Positions 1 through 7,338 of a stretch of 16,274 bases of DNA are shown in pieces. Made by a program: the position numbers and the translations under genes. The DNA is from Deltaproteobacteria bacterium (GTDB lineage: Bacteria; Desulfobacterota; Desulfarculia; Adiutricales; Adiutricaceae): the NCBI GenBank assembly GCA_031279155.1, contig JAITJB010000284.1:1-16274 (forward strand), in the 5' to 3' direction. The notes beneath the pieces are model-generated. The model made no database searches. It saw nothing but the letters and a program-made list of their open reading frames with translations, and was not told the DNA's origin. The number at the start of each line of letters is the position of its first letter. The first letter of the stretch is position 1.

Positions 1-3000
1 ATGCCCTTGACAAGCTGTGGACCACTGTAGTTTAAGCGCAGATTACTGAGCCCAACTTGATCGAAGCCTTCGGTCACGTTGAGACGGTTAGTATTGTAGA
101 TACTGATTTTGGAAAGCGATTCGATTAAAGACGTCGCCAGTCCCTTAACTTCAAATTCCAGCTCTAGATTGAATAAATCTTCAGACTGTAGTAGGGGGTA
201 GGCCTTGTAGACCAAATTACCCTTTTCCGGGTCATAGTTGAGCGCAATGTTACCGTTAAAAGGGAAGTTGCGTTTGCCAAATAGCCTGGCGTACATGTAC
301 AAGTCTTCCAAATAAGGACCAGATAAAGTGCGAGGTACAATCACTGAGCCGGCATAAGAGGAGCTCATGGTGCCATAAGCGAGAGGCGTCTTGAAGGGGC
401 CAGTGACGCGCAATCTATCGAGGTTAAACTTAAAGCCGTCTAAGTCAACGCTCAAGCCGTCGGTTTCAATGTTATCGTAGATGATGGTTGGGAAGAGCAA
501 GTCCGAGATCATATAGGAATTGTCATCGTAGATAGCATAGACGGGCGAATCAAAGGTTTTGCTGTAATCATTAGGATTTTGATTGGCTTGTTGGATACGG
601 TCGAAAAAGGTGCGCAGATCAAAACCATAAAAAGCCAAACGGCTAAGTAAGACTTTGACCTCTGGCTCGGTGTAATCTGAGCTCTTATAAAAGTAGTCCG
701 ACCCCTCAATGACCATATTGGCTAGATAGAGCCCTTCCCAGCCATTTAAGGTCAGGGCCCTTAACTTGTACTCATTTAAAGTATTATTTATAGAGACGTA
801 AAGGCTAAAATCGTCAAAGTAGACATTATCAAATCCCAATTGTTTGATAAAGCCGAGAGGATCGTCTTCGGGGTCAGGCATTTTAATTGATTCGTCGCCA
901 ATTTTCAGACCAAAAAGGCCAAAGTAATTAAGGCTAGCCTGGTTGATTTCCTTCTCAGGGGCGCTTTTTAAGAAATCGAAGACGAATTCCGAGACCTCAA
1001 CAGAGCCTAGCTTAAGGTGAGTCAAAAGTTCCAATATACCCGGGAGGCTAGAGCCTACAGAATCTTTTAGACTTACGTCAGAGAAAACAAGTGATTTAGC
1101 TGAAAAATTGGTGCTATCAGCCGCCATCGCCTCGAAATTGCACGAGATATTGTTGATGGCCAACTGATCAAATAGAGGACCAGCCGAGTTTTTGTTCCAG
1201 TTACCGGAATTGGTCAGCTGCTCAAGGCCAGCTGAGGAGGCGTTATAGAGGTTAATACTTTCGATATTAACATCTTGGTTGACGCCTAAAAATCTACGCA
1301 AATTAATGGTAATATTTGTTGCTATATAATAGTTATCAGGGCTGTAATAGCCATCTTCAACTTGCCAATTTTGGTCGCCAAAAATGTAATCAAGCAAATC
1401 GGCGAGGAAATATTCATATTCACTTGATAAACTATCGAGTTGCTCTTGGCTAAGTTGGATAACTTCTTCTTTTTCTCCTTGCTCTAGTTCTTCTGAATCA
1501 TCTGGCGGGATGATCAAAACGCTAGAACCATTATTGGCGGAAATAGAGGTGTCATCGCCTTGGTCAACGGGAGGAGGAGCAACATCATCGGGTTGCTCAA
1601 AAGCCAAAAATTCGATGGCTGACGGGGTTTGGTCATTAAAAGCGACAGTCAGATTTAAATCGTTATGTTCCATGTATTGTAAGTCGACTAAAGGACTGTT
1701 GGGTTTCATTTCAAAAACTAATTTCTTGGGGTTAAGTATAAAGTTTTTTATGTCATTTCTTAATTTTGGGGTATCGTCAATATTAAGTTGATCATAGAAG
1801 AAATAATCGACTGAAGCAAGCAAATCTGCTACTAGTTCATCTTTATCAGAAGCATAATCTTCAGAAATCAGAAAATCAATGATTTTATCAGCTAATTGGT
1901 CGTTATTTAATTCTATGCGGTAGCTGTTCAAGGTTAGTTCGGCAAATCTTGGAACATAAATAAGATCGTCGAAATCGCTGATGGAGGTGGTGTTGATCAT
2001 TTCGATCAGCCTCGGCGTCATGCCGGACAGGGAACAATCAAAGTTTAAAGAAAATAAGTTATCTAAGGCCAAAAATGGTTGGCCGCTGCAGACGAAGGCG
2101 CTTTGAGTTTGGTCAAACTGGCAGCTGTAGTCGGCGTTTAAGTTTAAGGTTTTTATATCAAGAAAGCTGGCCAGATCGACAAAATCTTGCAAATCAAAGT
2201 GGGCGTCTTCGCTTGTTGGGAGAGTATAGCTTAAGTTTTCGATGCGGTGGGCTAAATTAGGGGCTAGGGTTCTAGCGGCTATGGGCCCACTAAACGAATA
2301 GCTACCTAAGTTAATCTGACCAATAGCCCGGCTAGAAAACTTAGAATCGGTTAATTTTAGTGATTTAAGGGCAATGGGGAAGGTAAATAAGTCAGCCGCC
2401 GTCATTTCAAAGTCTTCAAAAAATAGATTTGAGATGTCAGCGTTTTCAACTAAAAGCTGGGCCAAAGTCCAAGTAAAATCAGTTTTTTCCCTGTTCTTGT
2501 TAGTGAAAGCCAGGGCTAGGCCATTAAGATCTAACAGATCGGCCTTCCAGTGCTCGTAGTTGTTTATTTTTAGGGAGGTCTGAGTAAGATTTACGGAATC
2601 ATAGCTATTGTCCGAGGTCATTTTAAGACCGTCAAGTTGCAAGCTAGAGAACTTAAGGCGGTCGATGGCCATGATTCCCGGTTGGTAGAGAAATTCAGAG
2701 TTGGGGCTTTGGAAGGAAAAATTGGTCAGTTTGGCTCGGTCAAAGCTCATATAGGAAGGTATATCTGGATCATAAGATTTGGTAACCGTAAATTTAAAGG
2801 AATCAACAGTTAAGCCGGAAAGGGAAAGGCTATAGAGAAAGCCTAGAAAGCCTGGTTCCACTTTTTCGGTGGCCGCCTCCAAGGCCGGTACATCTAAGGC
2901 GATGGTCTTAATAATCAGCTCAAGACTTGACTCTTTAATAAAATACGAGGTTTTGACGAATATGTCCGTAAGCTTAACTGATTCGGCCAAGATTGTTTTG

Positions 3001-3380
3001 GGCTGACCAACCCAACTCGGTAAGTCTAATATCCGCTTGGTTTCATCGTAGTTGTGAGGATTTTTGATCTCAATTTGGCCGATAGTCATCTCGTCAGCGT
3101 CTTGATCGCCGGATAGCTTAATGGAGACTTGGTTAACGAGCAGTGTTTTAGTAATAAAATTATATTTTAAGTTGCCGCGCGTCCATAAATTTTGGCCAAA
3201 GGTCCGGTCCATGACCAGAGCGAAGGTCTTGTCAGCCTCCGATCGGCCCTCGGTAGTTAGCTTGTTCCAGATAAAGTACCCGCCTCCGGCTAGAGCAACC
3301 AAGATTACGAGTAGGACTACTAGGGTATTTGTTTTGATGGAACCTGACAGGCTTTTGGCCGAAGAAGTACTGGAACTCAT
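1..3380 (-). CDS. Large membrane-anchored two-module protein, unknown function (3' end beyond window)
   Basis: The frame is open from ATG at 3380 to the left edge, giving 1126 residues without a stop; the C-terminus is missing. Residues about 19-38 form one hydrophobic segment after a Ser-rich, lysine-containing N-terminus, so it is probably a signal anchor with the rest outside the cytoplasm. The remainder is Asp/Ser/Asn-rich with alternating hydrophobic residues, as in long beta-sheet proteins. Two homologous modules are visible. Module 1 (about 48-594) begins FALVMDRTFGQNLW. Module 2 (from about 654) begins YFLADLLDYIFGDQNW. An acidic, Pro-rich linker (about 595-646) joins them. Both match the module of the gene at 3664-5592. 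By that comparison about 100-120 residues are missing. The start lacks a strong Shine-Dalgarno sequence (only GGTG, 5 nt upstream). I recognise no characterised family; an AsmA/DUF748/DUF945-like envelope protein is a guess from architecture alone. Confidence 0.85.
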   Translation of the reverse strand, partial: MSSSTSSAKSLSGSIKTNTLVVLLVILVALAGGGYFIWNKLTTEGRSEADKTFALVMDRTFGQNLWTRGNLKYNFITKTLLVNQVSIKLSGDQDADEMTIGQIEIKNPHNYDETKRILDLPSWVGQPKTILAESVKLTDIFVKTSYFIKESSLELIIKTIALDVPALEAATEKVEPGFLGFLYSLSLSGLTVDSFKFTVTKSYDPDIPSYMSFDRAKLTNFSFQSPNSEFLYQPGIMAIDRLKFSSLQLDGLKMTSDNSYDSVNLTQTSLKINNYEHWKADLLDLNGLALAFTNKNREKTDFTWTLAQLLVENADISNLFFEDFEMTAADLFTFPIALKSLKLTDSKFSSRAIGQINLGSYSFSGPIAARTLAPNLAHRIENLSYTLPTSEDAHFDLQDFVDLASFLDIKTLNLNADYSCQFDQTQSAFVCSGQPFLALDNLFSLNFDCSLSGMTPRLIEMINTTSISDFDDLIYVPRFAELTLNSYRIELNNDQLADKIIDFLISEDYASDKDELVADLLASVDYFFYDQLNIDDTPKLRNDIKNFILNPKKLVFEMKPNSPLVDLQYMEHNDLNLTVAFNDQTPSAIEFLAFEQPDDVAPPPVDQGDDTSISANNGSSVLIIPPDDSEELEQGEKEEVIQLSQEQLDSLSSEYEYFLADLLDYIFGDQNWQVEDGYYSPDNYYIATNITINLRRFLGVNQDVNIESINLYNASSAGLEQLTNSGNWNKNSAGPLFDQLAINNISCNFEAMAADSTNFSAKSLVFSDVSLKDSVGSSLPGILELLTHLKLGSVEVSEFVFDFLKSAPEKEINQASLNYFGLFGLKIGDESIKMPDPEDDPLGFIKQLGFDNVYFDDFSLYVSINNTLNEYKLRALTLNGWEGLYLANMVIEGSDYFYKSSDYTEPEVKVLLSRLAFYGFDLRTFFDRIQQANQNPNDYSKTFDSPVYAIYDDNSYMISDLLFPTIIYDNIETDGLSVDLDGFKFNLDRLRVTGPFKTPLAYGTMSSSYAGSVIVPRTLSGPYLEDLYMYARLFGKRNFPFNGNIALNYDPEKGNLVYKAYPLLQSEDLFNLELEFEVKGLATSLIESLSKISIYNTNRLNVTEGFDQVGLSNLRLNYSGPQLVKG

Positions 3381-3391
3381 AGTGGCACCAT

Positions 3392-3517
3392 TTAAATTTT
3401 ATTTGAGGTCAGGGTAAGTTTTGGCGGCTTTTTGATTGTGTGAACATTGTGAGCATTATGAACTTTTTGACCGTTATGACCATTATAACCATTATGACCA
3501 TTATGAGAAATGTTCAT
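3392..3517 (-). CDS. Possible 41-aa His/Asn/Gly repeat peptide
   Basis: An ATG at 3517 opens a 41-codon frame that ends in TAA at 3392-3394, 11 bp before the start of the large gene at 3380. Residues 5-26 follow a tripeptide rhythm (HNG, HNG, YNG, HNG, QKV, HNA, HNV, HT) produced by the 9-bp DNA repeat; the end is KKPPKLTLTSNKI. Seven His and many Asn side chains could bind metal if it is made. There is no clear Shine-Dalgarno sequence, and a 9-bp repeat stays open in some frames by chance. I consider a non-coding repeat at least as likely. If translated, it would sit as a leader ORF before the large gene. Confidence 0.22.
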   Translation of the reverse strand: MNISHNGHNGYNGHNGQKVHNAHNVHTIKKPPKLTLTSNKI

Positions 3518-3570
3518 ATTAACATCAATGCGATCGAAAATTATCAAAAAATCAAAGGCCGCCAAAACTT
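3416..3570. repeat. Nested inverted repeats flanking a 9-bp tandem array
   Basis: The outer arms are a perfect 13-bp inverted repeat: AAGTTTTGGCGGC at 3416-3428 and its complement at 3558-3570, each followed inward by a T-rich stretch and GATT. The inner arms are a perfect 8-bp pair: TGAACATT at 3441-3448 and AATGTTCA at 3509-3516. The element lies between two paralogous genes and upstream of the start at 3380. It could be a cruciform or RNA hairpin acting on the downstream gene, or a remnant of a small mobile repeat; neither can be decided from one copy. Confidence 0.7.
3447..3509. repeat. 9-bp tandem repeat, consensus TTATGACCA, seven units
   Basis: Seven consecutive 9-mers can be read: TTGTGAGCA, TTATGAACT, TTTTGACCG, TTATGACCA, TTATAACCA, TTATGACCA and TTATGAGAA. 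The best-conserved units are in the middle, which is typical of a decaying slippage array. On the minus strand the unit reads as the codons for His-Asn-Gly. The array occupies the loop of the inverted repeat pair at 3441-3516. Confidence 0.8.
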
Positions 3571-3583
3571 GTTTATTTTCTTG

Positions 3584-3621
3584 GGTTTTGGCTCATAAGT
3601 GTTTATATCGAGCCTAAAACC
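3584..3621. other. Imperfect inverted repeat downstream of the 3664 stop
   Basis: GGTTTTGGCTC (3584-3594) pairs with GAGCCTAAAACC (3610-3621), with one bulged base and a 15-nt loop. It lies 42 bp past the stop codon of the gene at 3664-5592 and could form a hairpin at the end of that transcript. No T-run follows it on the minus strand, so it is not a standard intrinsic terminator. Confidence 0.3.
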
Positions 3622-3663
3622 GGCATGGCTAGTTGCCAAAAAATAGAGAGATTATTGGGCTAT

Positions 3664-5592
3664 TTATTCATCTTGAAAATCGTAGACATCGGGATCTTCT
3701 GAACTATCGTCATAATCAGTATCAGTTGCTTGCGGCTCAACAAACTTTAAAGCCAAAGGCGCTTCACCGTTGACGGTTATGGTGGCGTTTAAGGAATTAA
3801 AAAGTTCCGACGTTGTCGGGGCCTGGTCAGCGTTTCTGGCGCTCAAAGGTAGGCTAGGGGTGATTTCGATAGTTAGGCTCTTGGGTGTCTCGATAAAGGT
3901 CGTTAAAGCGTTAGCTAAATCAAAGCTATTTTGCAGCCGGTTACTTACATAACTCGCCGCCGTCTGGACGCCAAAGGTAGCCAGGAGCCGGACAGAGTCG
4001 GGGTCCATGGATTTGGTCTTGGCGTAATAGCCGATGATTTTATCTAAGAGGGATTGGTCAATGATTTCCAAGCGGAAATGGGTTATGCCTAGGTCGTAAA
4101 CATCGGGAAAATCCAAAAGGTCTTCGAAATTAATCATCAAGGTCTCGCTCATCTGGGCTAAAAGCTCATCGGTCAGACCTGTCAGGCGCAGATCGCCATT
4201 TATGGTGATAAGATTTTCCACTTTAAAGCCGGGGCTGCCGGTGATAGAAAGATCGCCAGCCGTGCGGTCATAGGAGCTCTGGTAGTCGTAATTTAAGATA
4301 AAGGTGCTTTGGCCAAAATCGCGAGTAAAATCATAGATCGGGTTGAAGGCGGCAGTTTTAGGGGGCTTATTGGGAAAATCTAATTTAAAGCCGTCTAGTG
4401 CATAGCGCTGCGAGGGGGCAATTTGGCCGGCTATGGCCGGACCGGTGTAATGAATAGTTGCGATAGCAGCTGTAATCTGATCGTCAATATTAAAGGTAAA
4501 GCCGGTTAAGTCAGCCCGACCAATGGAATAAGGCAGAGTGACTAAATCCGATACGTAGTACATTCTGTTGATTAGATCTTCTATGGTGTTATCTGGATTG
4601 GTTGGGACGGTTGCGGCGGCTTCAATAACGCTTTGTAAAAATTTATCAATTAAAGGCGTAAAATCGGAGTCATAAATATTAAATTGATCTAATTTACTGG
4701 TGATATTAATTTTTGACTTGTCAGTAAGCATGAGATTTACATTTAAAATTACGTCTTTAACATTAATTGTCTCATAGGCGAAGCTCTTGACGCCGGTGGC
4801 CCGCTGTTCGCCGACCACTATCTCCATCTTTTCGTCGGTCGTGGTAAAGGTAAGGCCCATGTTATTTTGCACTGAGCTACTCATCGAAAAACTCTTGACC
4901 AGAGCCAAGACGTCATCGAGGGATTCGACGTTTTGGCCGATCCTCATATCGGCGTTTTCCAGTTTAGAAAGCGAGAGGGTAAATTGTTCGCCTTTGTCGC
5001 CTTTAGTCGGGGTAGCGGTGGCCACGAGATTTTCGATTAAAACCCTCTGGAGCCGGCCGCTTTTGAGAAATCCCAAAATAGAGGGGGAGTTGTCGGCGCC
5101 GGCGGCCACGAGATCGAGTCCATCGACGGCAAATAGCGCGATTTTGCCGTCAAAGAGCGTGTCATCGCTCTGTTGGTTGAGGGAGACGCCTTTTAGGGTA
5201 ACACTATCAGCTAAGTGAAGATCGCCTTGGGAGCGCCAATCTTTTAAGGCCAAGAGGGACTCAAGCTCTTGGTACTCTAGCCCGTTTTTAATCTCAACAG
5301 TGTCGATAAGTAGGGGTTTAGTGATTTCGGCGTCAAAAGAGCTTAAAACGATCGAGAGCTTAGTGGCTACTAAGGTGTCGTCGGTCAGCTGGTAAGAAAT
5401 GTCGCCGACTTCCCAATCGCCTGGGCCCACGGTCTTGTCCATTAAAAGGGAAAAAGTATCGATGGCCTTTTTATTGGCCGTGTTTTTGGCGTAGAAGTAA
5501 CTTCCAAGAGCCGCTATGGCGATGACCACGACGACGACAGCAATAATTTTCCCTAGCTTAGAGCCTGGAGATTTGGATAGAGTTACGCTCAT
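3664..5592 (-). CDS. Membrane-anchored single-module paralog, unknown function
   Basis: The protein has 642 residues. After a Lys/Ser N-terminus, residues 16-34 form a Val/Ile/Ala-rich membrane segment, so it is probably an inner-membrane anchor with a large periplasmic body. Module landmarks shared with the gene at 1-3380: FSLLMDKTVGPGDW (47-60); VEIKN in the next strand; an SGP/TGP motif mid-protein (here HYTGPAIAGQIAP); LNYDYQSSYD followed by LSITGSPGF; and near the end TFIETPKSLTIEITPSLP plus SLNATITVNG. It ends in a strongly acidic tail of about 24 residues, which matches the linker between the two modules of the neighbouring gene. The start is supported by AAGGAA (5601-5606), 8 nt before ATG. 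No enzyme motif is seen. The composition suggests a long beta-sheet scaffold; function unknown. Confidence 0.9.
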   Translation of the reverse strand: MSVTLSKSPGSKLGKIIAVVVVVIAIAALGSYFYAKNTANKKAIDTFSLLMDKTVGPGDWEVGDISYQLTDDTLVATKLSIVLSSFDAEITKPLLIDTVEIKNGLEYQELESLLALKDWRSQGDLHLADSVTLKGVSLNQQSDDTLFDGKIALFAVDGLDLVAAGADNSPSILGFLKSGRLQRVLIENLVATATPTKGDKGEQFTLSLSKLENADMRIGQNVESLDDVLALVKSFSMSSSVQNNMGLTFTTTDEKMEIVVGEQRATGVKSFAYETINVKDVILNVNLMLTDKSKINITSKLDQFNIYDSDFTPLIDKFLQSVIEAAATVPTNPDNTIEDLINRMYYVSDLVTLPYSIGRADLTGFTFNIDDQITAAIATIHYTGPAIAGQIAPSQRYALDGFKLDFPNKPPKTAAFNPIYDFTRDFGQSTFILNYDYQSSYDRTAGDLSITGSPGFKVENLITINGDLRLTGLTDELLAQMSETLMINFEDLLDFPDVYDLGITHFRLEIIDQSLLDKIIGYYAKTKSMDPDSVRLLATFGVQTAASYVSNRLQNSFDLANALTTFIETPKSLTIEITPSLPLSARNADQAPTTSELFNSLNATITVNGEAPLALKFVEPQATDTDYDDSSEDPDVYDFQDE

Positions 5593-5652
5593 AAGTTTTA
5601 TTCCTTAGGTTTAGCCAAATTGTTTGGCAGATTAAATGTATGATTTAGTCTC

Positions 5653-5669
5653 TGGCCTGGTCAGGGCCA
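5653..5669. other. Small inverted repeat before the 5592 start
   Basis: TGGCC (5653-5657) and GGCCA (5665-5669) flank a 7-nt loop within the 137-bp gap between two paralogous genes, about 60 bp upstream of the ATG at 5592. It might be an operator or a hairpin. A T-rich run follows GGCC-distal sequence only on the wrong side for a minus-strand terminator. No good promoter hexamers were found beside it. Confidence 0.25.
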
Positions 5670-5729
5670 ATATAAAAAAACAGACGGGAAGATAGTAACC
5701 CCTACAATTTTAAGGCGGTAAACCGAAGG

Positions 5730-7295
5730 TTACGGCGCGTAGACGGCCACTTTGGCCCGGTTATTGGCTTCCATAGACAAATTCAAGCTTTGAATTATAT
5801 CATATTTGTATTTGTCAGCCAAGGTAGGCCACACGGCTTGATTCGATAGATCGGAGATAAGTTGGCTTAATCCGCCAATGCGGTTTAAAAAGACTTTAGG
5901 AAATCCCTCGCCTTCGGGCTCCCAGTTGACGGCTATTTTCGAGGGGTTATCCAAAAAAGCCTGCATTTCAAGGTTTAGTATTGGCCGGTTTAATACCGGA
6001 TCGCCCTCGTCTGGATCGATAAGCCCCTCTAGCCAACTATCAAAAGCTTTAGCTAGGCTCTGTTTATAGGATTCCTTAAAGCCTAAGCGCTGATTTAATT
6101 GGGTTAAAAAATCTTTGGCCATGCCGTAGCTTACGATCTCAAGTTTGCCCGGGCCTATATTGGTGGTCATGGAGTTTAAAAGTAGCCCGGTGGGGCTGGA
6201 GCCGCTATTGGCTTTGGAGTTTTTTACTAGTAAATTTAAGCTTAGGTCCGCTCTATCGGTAATATTTAAGCGGGCAATCGATAAGCCGCTTGGCTGCGAT
6301 TTAATCTCCAAATTGATATTGGGCTTTTCGCCTAAGCTTACTAACAAAGCTTGAACGGCCGGAGCAAAGGACTCTATGGGGGCGGCGAAGTTCTCAGGGC
6401 GACTTAAATCAATTTGAAGATCTTCAAATTTCCAGAGCCTTTGAGAGGTAGCGGCGTCTGACCCGATGGTATCAATTAGGGCCTTTTTAAGAGTTAGGGG
6501 CGGGAGTCCTTGGCTTTGAAAGCTCAAGGAGGCTAGATCGATACCAGCAAAGGAATTTAATATTAACAAGGCTTGATTCAATGGTTTTTGGCTGGTAATA
6601 GCCCTAATGATGTTTTCTACATTGAGCCCGGCTATGGCCACGTTATCTAAGTCGGTCTTAAAATCGTTTCGGCCTTGGGCATTTAAGCCGCTGGCCGTAA
6701 GCGATCCAATAACGGCGTCACTTAAGTTAAAAATAGCTAGGCTATCTAAGGTTATATATTGCTCTCTAAGGTCTACTATTTCAACGTCGGTTAAGCTTAA
6801 AGAAGCAATTTTTAAATTATTAAGCATGTTACTGGAGGCTATTAAATCATCGGCTCTCTCGGCTGAGATCTCTCTTAAAGAAAAGCTTCCGATCTTTATC
6901 CGGCTCAATGGCCCCAATGGTCCGCTCGAGTTGAGACGGCGGATGGTCAGTAAGCCGTCGCGCAAAAAGCCAAAGTTATCGGTTGACCGGCCTAGGAGGA
7001 GCTTTATTAATTCTATTCGGTTAATGTTATTAATAGTAATTTCATCTACGGTTATCGGCCGCTCGGGGTTTTGGCGCGGGGTCAAAGTCAGAGCTGAGAC
7101 TTTTAGGCTATCTAACGAGAAGCTTAGATAGATATTGTCAGTTGATATGGAAGAAAAAACTTCGGAGGGGAGATCGCGGTTCAAGGCGCTTTTGATAACT
7201 AACGAAGGGGCAAAAAGAAAGATACCGGCTATCGAGATAAACAATAAAGTAATAATAAGTAAAAAAATATGTTTTTTCTTAAATAGCCTGGCCAT
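5730..7295 (-). CDS. Membrane-anchored protein, diverged third paralog, unknown function
   Basis: The protein is 521 residues from ATG at 7295. The longest frame begins at TTG 7313, but GGAG overlaps that TTG and serves the ATG instead (spacing 12, rather long). MARLFKKKH precedes a hydrophobic stretch at about 10-29, a positive-inside signal anchor. The body is rich in alternating Leu/Ile/Ser/Asn. Two regions resemble the two genes to its left. Early on, TVDEITINNINRIELIKLLLG parallels the IDTVEIKN-LEYQELESLL strand-helix of the 5592 gene. At the C-terminus, AFLDNPSKIAVNWEPEGEGFP and SLNLSMEANN parallel TFIETPKSLTIEITPSLP and SLNATITVNG. The homology is weaker than between the other two. It follows pyrD by 43 bp and is probably cotranscribed with it. 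Function unknown; an AsmA-like envelope protein is possible. Confidence 0.85.
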   Translation of the reverse strand: MARLFKKKHIFLLIITLLFISIAGIFLFAPSLVIKSALNRDLPSEVFSSISTDNIYLSFSLDSLKVSALTLTPRQNPERPITVDEITINNINRIELIKLLLGRSTDNFGFLRDGLLTIRRLNSSGPLGPLSRIKIGSFSLREISAERADDLIASSNMLNNLKIASLSLTDVEIVDLREQYITLDSLAIFNLSDAVIGSLTASGLNAQGRNDFKTDLDNVAIAGLNVENIIRAITSQKPLNQALLILNSFAGIDLASLSFQSQGLPPLTLKKALIDTIGSDAATSQRLWKFEDLQIDLSRPENFAAPIESFAPAVQALLVSLGEKPNINLEIKSQPSGLSIARLNITDRADLSLNLLVKNSKANSGSSPTGLLLNSMTTNIGPGKLEIVSYGMAKDFLTQLNQRLGFKESYKQSLAKAFDSWLEGLIDPDEGDPVLNRPILNLEMQAFLDNPSKIAVNWEPEGEGFPKVFLNRIGGLSQLISDLSNQAVWPTLADKYKYDIIQSLNLSMEANNRAKVAVYAP

Positions 7296-7338
7296 AATAA
7301 AAGCATTCTCCAAATAGCGTTTTTTTGGGGGTTATAAT

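Noticed and set aside
509..709. Minus-strand 66-codon frame
   Set aside because: It is out of frame inside the large gene that stays open from 3380 to the left edge and shares homology with its neighbour.
3630..3650. TGGCA-like sequence on the minus strand as a sigma-54 promoter
   Set aside because: The GG and GC elements are spaced one base too far and the -12 TTGC is absent.
4787..5218. Plus-strand open frame of 143 codons
   Set aside because: It is antisense to the 642-residue gene, with no recognisable domain or ribosome-binding site.
6607..7131. Plus-strand open frame of 174 codons
   Set aside because: It lies wholly antisense inside the gene at 5730-7295, has no Shine-Dalgarno sequence and reads as low-quality Ser/Arg/Leu sequence; a shadow.
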